Shown: positions 10,603-21,450, numbered from the stretch's first letter. The stretch: DNA of 64,000 nucleotides from Symsagittifera roscoffensis (GCF_963678635.1 NC_087068.1:1-64000); one strand, 5' to 3'. Numbers and translations are program-made. Notes: generated by a model not told the origin, from the sequence alone.

Positions 10603-11497
10603 GAATATTGCGCTTAATGTTCATTTGAATTGAGATTCCTAAAAATCATCCCTGAACTGGACAAAAACAATTAGTTAAAAACCAAAATGAAAAGTTCGAT
10701 ATGGAAAATTTCATGTAAATTTGATTTTTTCCAAAAATTTGCAGTTTGTTCCAAATACTTGAAATTTTTGCAATTTTTTCCAAATACTTGAAATTTTTGC
10801 AATTTTTTCCAAAAACTTGAAATTTTTTTAAAGTTTCAGTAGGTTTCAGCATAGTTTAAGCTAGGTTGAGTACAGTTTCTAAAAAAGGATCATCTAATAA
10901 AATAGTTATTATTATAAAATTATATCAAATCATATCGTGTTTTGAAGTTTTTTGAAAAAATATCAATTTTTTTTATAAGCATTTCCAAATTTTTGCACAT
11001 CTTACCATGAACCAATAAACATATTCTCTTAATTGCACATTCTACATGTAACACTCAAGAATTACATAACGCATGCCGAGATTTTTGCGAAAAAACTAGA
11101 CATTTCCACACAAAATCCAAAAAATACCGTTTTTCTTATTATTTTCTTACCATCACACTGAAACCTTACCATTCCCTATCTTAATACATTGGGAAATCTA
11201 TTCCCTATGTTAATACAAGAATTTTCTAATCCTTATACATAGGGATATCTATACACTATCTTAATACATGGGAAATCTAAACACTATCTTAAAACATGGT
11301 AAGATCGGGCGCCAAAAAATTTTCTGAAACTTACCATCTGAAACCTTACCATCTTAATAGATGGTAAACCTATTCCCTATCTTAATACATAGCCTGGTGA
11401 CCGGATACTCTATAGCCTATCTTAATACATGGGGGTCACCAGGCACCCCCCCCCCCCCCCCCCCCCCCTCCCCACTTTTGCTCACTCTTCTACTACT
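10603..11497. repeat. right terminal inverted repeat
   Basis: Complement of the left arm, ending CTCACTCTTCTACTACT. It contains a long C run (about 11446-11468). The left breakpoint of the 8.8-kb tandem duplication falls inside this arm at 11353. Confidence 0.85.
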
Positions 11498-11503
11498 GAC
11501 CTT
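11498..11503. repeat. target-site duplication GACCTT, right
   Basis: Second copy of the 6-bp duplication flanking the element; the interrupted spacer resumes with TTCATAGTGAACGACAC. Confidence 0.85.
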
Positions 11504-11554
11504 CATAGTGAACGACACTTAGCCAACGATGAGTTTCAACGAGTTTAGATTATC

Positions 11555-11782
11555 TCAAAAATTACTTTTCAAAAAGCTTTGTATCAAGGCACTGCGGGTT
11601 TCATCAGCCATAATACCCTTAGAGCAACAGTATGAGGCAAAATTGCAGATCAAGAAATCATTTTTTAATAATTTTTTAACAAAAAAATAATTTTGGATAC
11701 TTTTTCTGGCTTCGGTTTTGAGCAGACATATCATGTTAAGTGTTGCATATACAGGCATACTTTCATTAGCTAAGTTGATCAC
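11555..11782 (-). CDS. gene Y of the Polinton module, copy A
   Basis: A short conserved frame found at the same place in copies A, B and the duplicated unit. The sequence around FASYCCSKGI and ADETRSALIQSFLKS is kept in copy B (14572-14796) as about three quarters identical residues, with one in-frame codon lost. No domain recognised; three cysteines, no membrane segment. The nominal start is a TTG, and a CAACTTAG|TT acceptor-like site precedes the conserved part, so this may be a downstream exon of gene X, which lies upstream on the same strand. Confidence 0.45.
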   Translation of the reverse strand: MINLANESMPVYATLNMICLLKTEARKSIQNYFFVKKLLKNDFLICNFASYCCSKGIMADETRSALIQSFLKSNF

Positions 11783-12093
11783 CTACTTTTGATCGAAACC
11801 TGAGGATAATTTTTAATACCAGTATTTGTTTTGCAAGTAAGGTCTTGAATATCTGTGCGCTCAAGTATTTGTATTAATTTTGAAACTCTTAACTTTTTTT
11901 TTCAAAAAAGATTTTAAAAATTTTAAAATTTATTTCTTTTTGTTAATTAGCAAACTTTAATTTACAAAAAAAAACAGAAACAAAACATGAACAAAGGTTT
12001 AGCCACAATAATTTAAAAAAAAACTTATCAAACTAAATAATAAACACTCAAGCTGTTGCACTCTCGGTGGAAACAAAATTTTTTTTTGAGTGT

Positions 12094-12664
12094 TCAGAGA
12101 TCTCTAAATTGCAGTTTGCGATTTTTTGGCGCATAGCAATCATTGATAGGTGGCATCTCAGTTTTTAAGGTTGGTGCAGTGGGACTTTGACCGCTCGAAG
12201 AAGAAGCAGAAGACGTGTGCTGTTGCTGTTGTTGAGTGATTGAAAAAGAATACGGTTACATTGGGGTCTGCTGGTCCTCATCTTTTTTTTTCTGTTAAAT
12301 CTGGTGATTCAATCGACTCAATGTTCCAGTAGAATTCTCGCACTGCTAAATCCTAATGGATTCTTCCTGATTTTCGTAGAAGGGTATCGATTGGCAATCG
12401 CAGTCAAACAGTATTTTTCTTGGTGAACGATCAAGGCAAGTAGGGTCTTGAATATCTGTGCGCTCCAGCGCAGGATACGATTCATTCAAACAACAACTTG
12501 CGTAGACCTGTTTTCTGCTTTGTATGAGGATACCAATTTGGTCTAACAAATAATTGGGTAACATCATGTGGTTTTTAGTGACCAATTCATCAAGTTATCT
12601 GCTTCCTGATCGTTCAAAGGACTTGCTTTTCGATGACGCATTTTCCGTTCCTGTTGAACCACTA
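12094..12664 (-). pseudogene. gene X of the Polinton module, copy A (5' truncated)
   Basis: Family seen best in copy B (15149-15817). Copy A keeps the core around KNHMMLPNYLLDQIGILIQS, ESYPALERTDIQDPTCLDRS and the Q/S-rich tail but has a stop between core and tail and lacks the N-terminal part: sequence jumps directly to the block ATTCAAAGAGATGACATGCA near 12665. Unknown function. Confidence 0.5.
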
Positions 12665-12809
12665 CTATTCAAAGAGATGACATGCATGCCGCCAGGGTAT
12701 ATAACGTTGAGGCTTATGATCTAAAGCGGGAATTTGCCAGACAGATTTGACATGTATAAATAGAACTCATAAATTTCCAAGTGCAAGCAGTTTAAAAGTC
12801 ATCAATTAA

Positions 12810-13100
12810 GCTTACCGAATACCGTAAAAGAAATCGCCCGAGTTAAGCTATTCACCGGCTGGATAAATACTTCTTAAATGGTCTTTTACTGATACGCTTC
12901 AAAAAAATTACCGCTACCCAACTATGTACACGCTTGAAAGTGATACTAATTTTTTGATGACTTTCGTGATATTTTTCAGGGGAAAAACGTATAGTCAGAA
13001 TTGGAACAAAAACATTTGAAAAAACAGGTACCTATATTACACTAAAACTTTATAAGAAAACTGACGAAGAGGTGTTCAAAATGTATCAAGCACTTACTTT
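12810..13100 (+). pseudogene. gene Z 5' fragment, copy A/B junction
   Basis: Homologous to 16209-16540 and to the longer gene at 29460-30558. It contains the part TEYRKRNRP (frame broken) and the conserved TGTACACGCTTGAAAGTGATAC region, and stops abruptly at ACTTTGACGACAAAAAAATTAGAAG where a minus-strand polB fragment begins. The equivalent of the start ATG is mutated. Confidence 0.5.
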
Positions 13101-13113
13101 GACGACAAAAAAA

Positions 13114-13606
13114 TTAGAAGTTGCATCTGTTGTGAGCCCATCCGAGGAATGATCCATCGAATTGGTGATGTTCTAATACTTTCGCGTTAAATTCGGAAAA
13201 TTCCTCTTCGCAAATCCAGCATTTAACAATGTCTTCAAGAATAGTGGTGCTTCCGAGGTATATCGGGTATCGTCGTTTTTTATTATGAAAGTCATCCGCC
13301 AATACTTCCAGCATTCGAACGAAATTAGTCATTGCGTCCACTCCTCGATGAAGTAAAAAAAAAAAACACCGGTTTCGGGTTTCCAGCTTCCACAACTACA
13401 AGGCAAAAACTGCTGGGTTTATGTTCTTCAATTACGGTTGTGCTCGAGCAGGTAGGATTATTTCTCACTGTATCCACCTTCTCCAGCACAGACTCCACAT
13501 CAAAGTAAAACGCGAATGGGCTATAGCTTCCGGCACCGATGTTTTTGAAGCCTACACTGCTCTTTTCAACATTTGGCATGAAAACGATTGCTGGTTCGTT
13601 CCCCAT
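13114..13606 (-). pseudogene. polB: polB exonuclease fragment, copy B
   Basis: About 490 bp homologous to 5919-6400 of the copy A polymerase. It retains ExoI as FYFDVESVLEKVD (both acidic residues) and the GWAHNRCNF end. A one-base longer A run (13355-13366) splits the frame, whereas the duplicated copy at 21900-22391 reads through as a single frame. Both ends are abrupt: on the right it continues directly into the spacer, on the left it abuts gene Z. Confidence 0.8.
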
Positions 13607-13619
13607 GCAGGTTAACTGG

Positions 13620-14540
13620 TGGCGCTCAGATTAATAAATTCGAGGGGTTGTACCCAAATTGCACACAGATGCATCAAAGAAAACAACTTCAGCTCATTTT
13701 ATAAACCTATAAATAGTCTCAAAAATCAACCAAATTTTCTGAATTAACCAGGAAGTTCTTAAGCAATCTTTTTAGCTTCAACCAATTCATCGGGTCTCAA
13801 TTCATAAGGACCTCACCCGAGTAGACCTAAGCCCAGTAGAGTGAAATTAAAGCCTTACACAGAATGTAGTTAATCATCAATTGAGCTGTAAAAATAGCTC
13901 AGACTAGGAATGGAAGAGAGCGACTCCAAGAGTGATCAATGAAAGGCGCTACTGTAAATGATAGGCGGTTTTCGTCAAAAAGTTTTTAAAAAAATGCTCA
14001 AATCTGAAATCAAAATTTTTGATTAAATTGCAAATCGTTGTGTGTTATGGTGTTGTAATTGATAAATTTGATAGTTTTGATTAATCGCTCAAGCTTAATA
14101 CAAACCTGGTGTTCTTGTTTTCCTGCTTTTGTTGAACATCAAAGAATTGATAAAGCTCCATATCAAAAATTTTTTAAAATTGAATAGGGAATTTTTCTTG
14201 TCGAACTTCTGAAAATCGAAAAACCAAACAGATCAATTTATTTTTTTTAATTGTTTTTATTTTTAATAAATTCAATCAGCGTATATGTTCACTGATTCAG
14301 GTATCTGTTGGGTCCCTTGCAGTGTTTCAGCTTTTACTTTTAAATGGTTTCCACTGCATGGTGTTGAGGACCATTGGCTCAGTGGTATTGCAGTCCTTTC
14401 AAAAACCACCAAATATTTTTTGGCAACGTGGCCGCATAGACTCAAAAACGGCGGCTACGCCTTGTTTTCGACCCCGCTGAGTCTATAAAAATTGGTTTCA
14501 TCCATTTCTGAGCAGACCTTTATAGCGAACGACACTTAGC
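13620..14540. repeat. Polinton module spacer, copy B
   Basis: Diverged copy of 7440-8347 followed by the uninterrupted empty site of the inverted-repeat element (GAGCAGACCTTTATAGCGAAC, 14508-14528). Includes the conserved hairpin at 14438-14484. A plus-strand open frame here (14285-14488) is not shared in frame by copy A and is rejected as a gene. Confidence 0.75.
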
Positions 14541-14571
14541 CAACGATGATTTTCAACGAATTTCGATTATC

Positions 14572-14796
14572 TTAAAAATTACATTTCAAAAAGCTTTGCA
14601 TCAAGGCACTGCGGAACTCATCAGCCGTAATACCATTATAGCAACAGTATGAGACAAAATTGCAGTTCAAGAAATCATTTTTTGACAATTTACTGACAAA
14701 AAAAATTGGATACTTATTACTGGTTTCGGTTTTGAACAGACAAAACATGTTAATTGTTGCATATACAGGCAAACTTTCATTAACTAAGTTGATCAA
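14572..14796 (-). CDS. gene Y of the Polinton module, copy B
   Basis: Second diverged copy of the short frame described at 11555-11782, with YCCYNGITADEFRSALMQSF. Length differs from copy A by one whole codon, so the frame was kept during divergence. A plausible splice acceptor (GATCAACTTAG) precedes the conserved part. Confidence 0.45.
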   Translation of the reverse strand: MINLVNESLPVYATINMFCLFKTETSNKYPIFFVSKLSKNDFLNCNFVSYCCYNGITADEFRSALMQSFLKCNF

Positions 14797-15148
14797 CCAC
14801 TACTGGTCGAAACCAGAGGATAATTTTTAATAATAGTATTTGTTTTGCAAGTAAGATCTTGAATATTTGTGCGCTCCAGTATTCGTATAAATTTTGAAAC
14901 AACTCTTAATTTTTTTTTTTCAAAAAAAAAACAAACAAAAATTTAAACTTATTACTTCTGGTTTAGTTTTATTCTTTCAAAGAATTCTGAAAACAATTCC
15001 AAAGCAAACTTTAAATTACAAACAAAATTCAGAAACAAAATATTAAACGAAGATTTAGCCAAAATAAATTAAAAAAAACTTATCAAACTAAATAATAAAC
15101 CCCCAAACTGATGCACTCTCGGTGGAAACAAAGATTTTTTTTGAGTGT

Positions 15149-15817
15149 TCAGAAATCTCTAAATTGGAGTTTGCGATTTTTCGGCGCATAGCAATCATTG
15201 ATAGGTGGCGCCTCAGTTACTAAAGATGGTGCAGTGGGAATTTGACTACTGGAAGAAGAAGCAGAAGACGTGTGCTGTTGCTGTTGTTGAGTGATTGAAA
15301 AAGAATACGGTTACGTTGGGGTTTTGGGCGTCTGCTGGTTCTCATCTTTTTTTTCTGTTAAATCTGGTGATTCAATCGACTTAACGATCCAGTAGGATTC
15401 TCGTTCTGCTAAATCTCTAATGGATCCTTCCTGATTTTCGTAGAAGGGGAACGATTGGCAATCGCAGTCAAACAGTGTTTTTCTTGGTGAACGATCAAGG
15501 CAAGTAGGGTCTTGAATATCTGTGCGCTCCAGCGCAGGATACGATTCAGTCACACAACAACTCTCTTAGACCTGTTTTTTGCTTTGTATGAAGATACCAA
15601 TTTGATCTATCAAATAATTGGTTAACATCATGTGGTTTTTAGTGACCCATTCATCAAATTCTCTGCTTCCTGGATCAAGATCGTTCAAAGGACTTGCTTT
15701 TCGATGACGCATTTTCCGTTCCTGTTGAACCACTACGAGAGAGTCTCTGGTATAAGTTTGGTTAAATAAAACTCTTTCAAGAGAATTAATTGAAATGATT
15801 TGCAGTGGAGTTACCAT
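15149..15817 (-). pseudogene. gene X of the Polinton module, copy B (best copy)
   Basis: Starts at a real ATG (MVTPLQIISINSLERVLF) at 15817. Two stops split it: one near 15563 after IQSKKQV and one near 15311 after QTPKTPT, beyond which the frame continues as a Q5/S-rich tail to a stop at 15149. Total about 220 codons. Order of parts: a basic segment (QERKMRHRKAS), PLNDLDPGSREFDEWVTKNHM, then SYPALERTDIQDPTCLDRSPRK, then the low-complexity tail. I recognise no family. It is divergent from gene Z, about 390 bp away, suggesting a shared regulatory region. Confidence 0.5.
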
Positions 15818-16208
15818 CGTTGAAAAGTTTGTTTTGTCTGATTTTGAGAGATTGAATAAAAAAAGTGAGTAGATTTAGTTTGACCTACCACTTTTAAATT
15901 TTATTGCTGGTGGTCTAAATTTTAGCCATTTAAAATAAATTTGGGTTTGTATGTTTTCAGGGCTTATGCAATTAAAGTAGAAATGTGAACGCTTCGAAAA
16001 TCTATACTTCATAAAAACAGCATGGCGCCTTTTTTTGATTCCCTTAGCACAAAATGACAGAAGTTTCACAATTCAAAGAGATAACATGCATGCCGCCAGG
16101 GTATACAAGGTTGAGGTTTATGGGCTGAAACGGGAATTTTCCAGACAGATTTGACATGTATAATTAAAACTCATAAATTTCCAACTGCAAACAAATTAAA
16201 AGTCACCA
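15818..16208. promoter_or_regulatory. divergent X/Z intergenic region
   Basis: Separates the ATG of gene X (minus) from the ATG of gene Z (plus). It has a diverged counterpart at 29063-29460 and contains the shared block GAGATAACATGCATGCCGCCAGG (16078-16100; also near 12671 and 29333). A bidirectional promoter is inferred only from layout. A 64-codon minus frame (15875-16069) is not preserved elsewhere. Confidence 0.35.
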
Positions 16209-16540
16209 ATGAAGCTCACCGAATACCGTAAAAGAAATCGCCCGAGTGAGGCTATTCACCGGCTGGGTAAATCATTCTTAAATGGTCTCTTACTGACACG
16301 CTTCAATAAAATTACCGCTACCCAACTATATACACGTTTGAATGTGATACTAGTTTTTTTGATGATTTTCGTGATTTTTCTTCAGGAGAAAAACGTATAG
16401 TCAGAGTTGGAACAAAAAGGGTAACTTCTGGGTAATTTAAGAAAACGGGTACCTATGTTACACTAAAATTGTATAAGAAAACTGACGAAGGAGTTTTCAA
16501 AATGTATCAAGCCTTTACTTTGACGACGAAAGAATTGGAA
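16209..16540 (+). pseudogene. gene Z 5' fragment, copy B/C junction
   Basis: Begins at ATG with KLTEYRKRNRPSEAIHRLGK and runs to an in-frame stop after 63 codons; homology to 29581-29769 continues beyond in another frame. It ends at the same position as the fragment at 12810-13100 (ACTTTGACGACGAAAGAATTGGAAG) and is fused to the minus-strand polB copy C. The identical end point in two diverged copies means the deletion predates amplification. Confidence 0.5.
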
Positions 16541-17172
16541 GTTGCATCTGTTGTGAGCCCATCCGAGGAATGATCCATCGAAATGATTATGGTCCAATAC
16601 TTTCGCGTTAGTTTCGGAGAATTCCTCTTCGCAAATCCAGAATTTGTCACTGTCTTCAAGAAGAGTGGTGCTTCCGAGGTAGTTCGGGTATCGTCGTATT
16701 TTATTACGAAAGTCACGCGTCTATACTTCCAGCATTCGAACGAATTTAGTCATCGCGTCCACCACTCGATGAAGTGAAAAAAAAACACCGGTTTCGGGTT
16801 TCCAGCTTCCACAACCACAAGGAAAAAACTGCTGGGCTTATGTTTTTCAATTACGGTTGTCCTCGAGCAGGTAGGATTATTTCTCACTGTCTCCACCTTC
16901 TCCAGCACAGAATCCAAATCAAAGAAAACCGCGAATGGGCTATATCTTCGGGCACCGATGTTTTTGAAGCCTACACTGCTCTTGTCATCAATTACCATGG
17001 TAACAATTGCTGGTTCATTCCCCATGCAGATTAACTGGTGGCGCTCAAGTCGTTCCTCAGATGAAAAACGGTGGAAGCACTTTCGGCACATCATGTTTCT
17101 CGATCTCAGTTTTCTTTTTTGCATTTTGCTCACTAAATTGTTCAGGTCTTTCAGGTAGTGGTGCGTGCCCAT
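16507..17172 (-). pseudogene. polB: polB exonuclease region, copy C
   Basis: Homologous to 5919-6540. It carries the MGTHHYLKDLNNLVSKM start of the region, a Cys/His pair (CRKCFH..RLERHQLIC), and an ExoI motif changed to FFDLDSVLEKVE. The 3' part is out of frame after PVFFF. The order and strand match the full copy A gene, but motifs A, B and C are absent because the fragment ends at the gene Z fusion. Confidence 0.8.
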
Positions 17173-17376
17173 ATCGTTTAGAAGGAAAAATCCACAACAA
17201 CATTAAACTGGTATTTTGAGACTCTCAAGGGTAGAAGGGTCTTTTCATTGTACCTAGAGAAAATTTTTGAAGGATATTTTTATACTATATTTTTAATGAC
17301 ATCATAATAAAAAATCTTCAACGAATGTGCAGCCAATCATTTGTTCTGATGTGCTTAGATACAGCTACACCCCAAT

Positions 17377-18056
17377 TTAAAAAAAGGTAATGATTAAAAC
17401 TGCAACTAACCTGAAGACATTCACTTGCACTTCATTCAGAGTTTCGATGCGTCCAATAGCCGGTAGTCCCATTGGGTAGACAAAATCACCAGTTGGCTCG
17501 TGCGCCCTTGAGTTTCTGCGATAATCATAGAAGCTCGCTTTCTCCTCCTCTTTAATCTGCATCGTACGAAGCGTAAGCAGGATATTGTTCTGCCGATGAT
17601 ACTCAGTAACGAAGCAGTACTCGAAGCGTCTATTTTCTTCACAATTGCGAATATTCAAGAAGAAGCGTTTGTGTTTCAGAGGATTTCTCGACTCACATCC
17701 CATGCTGGCGGACCGTGTTCGTTTCGCATATGCTCAGCATATGCGCGATCATTTTGGAACACAATCATTTTGGAACACATTCAAGAAAGACCAATTCTTC
17801 TTTCTTCCGATTCATCGATTGTTTTGTGACGCTCCAGCTCAGTTTCTCAAACTACATGAAGTGACTTATCCTCTAGTTCACAGTGACCACAGATGTAGTC
17901 GGTTTTGACAGGAGCATTCTTGTGAACAGCCATTAGATGTTTTTTGAGGCTTCGCCGGTCGCTCAGTTTTTTTTGGCAAAGATTACAGGGTACGACTTTT
18001 GTAGACATTGCGAGGTTGTTTGTTGAGTTTAAGATATTTCGTAAAGCTAGGTTCAA
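17377..18056 (-). pseudogene. polB: polB N-terminal region with zinc finger, copy C
   Basis: 17377-17703 matches the copy A N-terminal segment (LLNIRN-EE, FEYCFV-EYHRQNN, FVYPMGLPAIGR). 17847-18056 adds a C2H2 finger, CNLCQKKLSDRRSLKKHLMAVH, followed by a second Cys pair (ICGHCE). Between them frames are broken, with a palindrome (17725-17745) and a doubled ATCATTTTGGAACACA word. Copy C lacks the GSGWKVRRIDKIVLK part that copy A has; copy A lacks the finger. The ancestral gene probably had both. Confidence 0.75.
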
Positions 18057-18179
18057 ATAAAGCAGATACTGTTTTACATGTCAAAAGAGTTTAAGTGATA
18101 TTTTGTTTGTTTTACGACTGCGATTAAATGTGTTTAGATTTTCAAACTTTTTCTATCATTTGCTTAATTGCCAAACTAG

Positions 18180-19090
18180 GAATGCTTTCCTAAGGTGGAA
18201 TTTTTTATTCTAAGGATTAAAAAGTTCGAGAGGGTGCACCCAAATTGCACACAGATACATCGATGAAAACAACTTCAGTTCATTTTATAAACTTATAAAT
18301 AGTCTCAAAAATCAACCAAATTTTCTGAATTAACCAGGAAGTTCCTTAACAGGTTTTGTAGCTTCAAACAATTCATCGGAACTCAATTCAAAAGGACTTC
18401 ACCCGAGTAGACCTAAGCCCAGTAGAGTGAAATGAAAGCCTTACACCGAATGTAATTATTCATCAATTGAGCTGTAAGAATAACTCAGACTAGGAATGGA
18501 AGAGAGCGACTCCAGGGTGATCAATGAAAGGCGCTACTGTAAATGATAGGCATTTTTTGTCAATGATTTAAAAAATGATCAAATCTGAAATCAAAATTTT
18601 GATTAAATTGCAATTTGTTGTATTTTATGTTGTTGTAATTGATAAATTTGATAGTTTTGATTAATCGCTCAAGCTAATTACAAAAACAGGTGTTCTTGTT
18701 TTCCAGCTATTGATGAACGTCATAGAATTGATAAAGCTTCATATCAAAATTTTTTTAAAATTAAATAGGGAATTTTTCATGTCAAACTTCTGAAAATCGA
18801 AAAAACCAAACAAGTCAATTTTTTTTATTGTTTTTAATAAAGTCATTCAGCGTATATGTTCACTGATTCAGGTATCTGTTGGGTCCTTCGCAGTGATTCA
18901 GCTTTTACTTTTAGATGGTTTTAATTGCAGAGTGTTGAGGATCAATGGCTCAGTGGATTTGCAGCCCTTTCAAAAACCATCAAATATCTTTCGAAACATG
19001 GCCGCATAGACTCAAAAACGGCGGCTACGCCTTGTTTTTGACCCCGCTGAGTCTAAAAAAACTGCTTTCATCCGTTTCTGAGCACGCCTT
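18180..19090. repeat. Polinton module spacer, copy C
   Basis: Third diverged spacer, with the hairpin at 19008-19054 and an empty insertion site variant (GAGCACGCCTTTATAGTG). Confidence 0.75.
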
Positions 19091-19099
19091 TATAGTGAA

Positions 19100-19611
19100 C
19101 GACACTTAGCCAACGAGTTTCATCAGAGTTGTAGTTCAAGAAATCATTTTTTGACAAAAAAAATTTTTGGATACTTTTTCTGGTTTCGGTTTTGAACAGT
19201 ATGTCATGTTAATTGTTGCATATACAGGCAAACTATCTTTAGCTAAGTTGATCACCTACTACTGGTTGAATTCAGGGGATATTTTTTGATACCAGTATTT
19301 GTTTTGCAAGTAAGGTCTTGCAAGTAAGGTCTTGTTTTGCGCTCCAGTATTTGTATAAATTTTGAAACTCTTAAATTTTTTTTTTCAAAAAAAAACAAAC
19401 AAAAATTTAAAATTTGTTTCTTTTTGTTTAGTTTTATTCTTTCAAAGGTTTCTGACAAAAATTAGAAAACAGAGTTTAAATTAGAAAAAAAAACTGAAAA
19501 AAAACATAAGCAAAGATTCAGCCACAATAATTTTTTAAAAAACTTATCAAACTAAATAATAAACCCCCAAACTGATGCACTCTTGGTGGAAACAAAGTTC
19601 TTTTTGAGTGT
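19100..19611. other. remnant of gene Y and AT-rich linker, copy C
   Basis: Short matches to gene Y persist (TTCAAGAAATCATTTTTTGAC, GTTGCATATACAGGCAAACT) but about 60 bp are deleted and the frame is lost. A local 15-bp tandem (GCAAGTAAGGTCTT) is present at 19308-19336. Confidence 0.55.
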
Positions 19612-20148
19612 TCAGAGATCTCTAAATTGCAGTTTGCGATTTTTCGGCGCATATCAAGCATTGATAGGTGGCGTCTCAGTTACTAAGGTTGGTGCAGTGG
19701 GACCTTGACTGCTGAAAGAAGAAGCAGAAGATGTGTGCTGCTGCTGTTGTTGAGTGATTGAAAAAGTATCCGGTTTCATTGGGGTTTTGGGCGTCTGCTG
19801 GTCCTCAATTTTTTTTCTGTTGAATCTGGTGATTCAATCGACTCAATGTTCCAGTAGGACTCTCGCTCTGCTAAACCTCTAATAGATCCTTTCTGATTTT
19901 CGTAGAAGGGTATCGATTGGCAACCGTAGTCAAACAGTATTTTTCTTGGTGAACGATCAAGGCAAGTAGGGTATTGAATATCTGTGCGCTCCAGCGAAGG
20001 ATACGATTCAGTCTTACAACAACTTGCGTAGACCTGTTTTCTGCTTTGTATGAGGATACCAATTTGGTCTAGCAAATAATTGGGTAACATCATGTGGTTT
20101 TTAGTGACCCATTCATCAAATTCTCTGCTTCCTGGATCAAGATGGTTC
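19612..20148 (-). pseudogene. gene X, copy C, cut by the tandem-duplication junction
   Basis: Same family as 15149-15817, with the core SYPSLERTDIQYPTCLDRS. Its N-terminal half is removed at 20148, where unit 2 of the large duplication starts. The uncut equivalent is 28397-29062. A one-base deletion near the EKK run shifts the frame before the Q-rich tail. Confidence 0.55.
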
Positions 20149-20340
20149 CTTAATAGATGGTAAACCTATTCCCTATCTTAATACATAGCCTGGTGACCGG
20201 ATACTCTATAGCCTATCTTAATACATGGGGGTCACCAGGCACCCCCCCCCCCCCTCCCCACTTTTGCTCACTCTTCTACTACTGACCTTCATAGTGAACG
20301 ACACTTAGCCAACGATGAGTTTCAACGAGTTTAGATTATC

Positions 20341-20568
20341 TCAAAAATTACTTTTCAAAAAGCTTTGTATCAAGGCACTGCGGGTTTCATCAGCCATAAT
20401 ACCCTTAGAGCAACAGTATGAGGCAAAATTGCAGATCAAGAAATCATTTTTTAATAATTTTTTAACAAAAAAATAATTTTGGATACTTTTTCTGGCTTCG
20501 GTTTTGAGCAGACATATCATGTTAAGTGTTGCATATACAGGCATACTTTCATTAGCTAAGTTGATCAC
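20341..20568 (-). CDS. gene Y, duplicated copy A'
   Basis: Identical in translation to 11555-11782; see that entry for the description. Confidence 0.45.
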   Translation of the reverse strand: MINLANESMPVYATLNMICLLKTEARKSIQNYFFVKKLLKNDFLICNFASYCCSKGIMADETRSALIQSFLKSNF

Positions 20569-20879
20569 CTACTTTTGATCGAAACCTGAGGATAATTTTT
20601 AATACCAGTATTTGTTTTGCAAGTAAGGTCTTGAATATCTGTGCGCTCAAGTATTTGTATTAATTTTGAAACTCTTAACTTTTTTTTTCAAAAAAGATTT
20701 TAAAAATTTTAAAATTTATTTCTTTTTGTTAATTAGCAAACTTTAATTTACAAAAAAAAACAGAAACAAAACATGAACAAAGGTTTAGCCACAATAATTT
20801 AAAAAAAAACTTATCAAACTAAATAATAAACACTCAAGCTGTTGCACTCTCGGTGGAAACAAAATTTTTTTTTGAGTGT

Positions 20880-21450
20880 TCAGAGATCTCTAAATTGCAG
20901 TTTGCGATTTTTTGGCGCATAGCAATCATTGATAGGTGGCATCTCAGTTTTTAAGGTTGGTGCAGTGGGACTTTGACCGCTCGAAGAAGAAGCAGAAGAC
21001 GTGTGCTGTTGCTGTTGTTGAGTGATTGAAAAAGAATACGGTTACATTGGGGTCTGCTGGTCCTCATCTTTTTTTTTCTGTTAAATCTGGTGATTCAATC
21101 GACTCAATGTTCCAGTAGAATTCTCGCACTGCTAAATCCTAATGGATTCTTCCTGATTTTCGTAGAAGGGTATCGATTGGCAATCGCAGTCAAACTGTAT
21201 TTTTCTTGGTGAACGATCAAGGCAAGTAGGGTCTTGAATATCTGTGCGCTCCAGCGCAGGATACGATTCATTCAAACAACAACTTGCGTAGACCTGTTTT
21301 CTGCTTTGTATGAGGATACCAATTTGATCTAACAAATAATTGGGTAACATCATGTGGTTTTTAGTGACCAATTCATCAAGTTATCTGCTTCCTGATCGTT
21401 CAAAGGACTTGCTTTTCGATGACGCATTTTCCGTTCCTGTTGAACCACTA
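20880..21450 (-). pseudogene. gene X, duplicated copy A'
   Basis: Same as 12094-12664 except for one residue (L to Q in PRKILFD) caused by the base difference at 21196. Confidence 0.5.

Larger units (their letters stand above)
8348..11497. mobile_element. 3150-bp element with long terminal inverted repeats, Polinton-like ends
   Basis: The element starts AGTAGTAGAAGAGTGAGCAA and ends with its complement. It is flanked by the 6-bp duplication GACCTT and is absent from the otherwise homologous spacers B and C. Inverted repeats are 8348-9587 (about 1240 bp) and 10603-11497 (about 895 bp); the left arm has roughly 345 bp (within 9145-9480) that the right arm lacks. Terminal AG..CT, kilobase-long inverted repeats and 6-bp target duplications are the hallmarks described for Polintons, yet it carries only one small zinc-finger frame and no polymerase or integrase. 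I read it as a non-autonomous element mobilised in trans. Another DNA-transposon superfamily is possible. Confidence 0.8.
11353..20148. repeat. large tandem duplication, unit 1 (about 8.8 kb)
   Basis: Repeated immediately as 20149-28932 with an offset of 8796, then 8786, then 8785 as homopolymer runs differ in length. I found base differences only at 12410 (A) versus 21196 (T) and 12541 (G) versus 21327 (A), plus length changes of a C run and an A run. The start lies within the right arm of the inverted-repeat element; the end lies inside gene X of copy C (GATCAAGATGGTTC). The join at 20148/20149 shows essentially no microhomology. Confidence 0.95.

Noticed and set aside
14285-14488. 67-codon plus-strand frame in spacer B (and 23070-23273)
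   Set aside because: Copies A and C do not keep the frame; it appears twice only because of the large duplication.
17645-17908. 87-codon plus-strand frame opposite the polB zinc finger
   Set aside because: It is antisense to recognisable minus-strand polymerase sequence.
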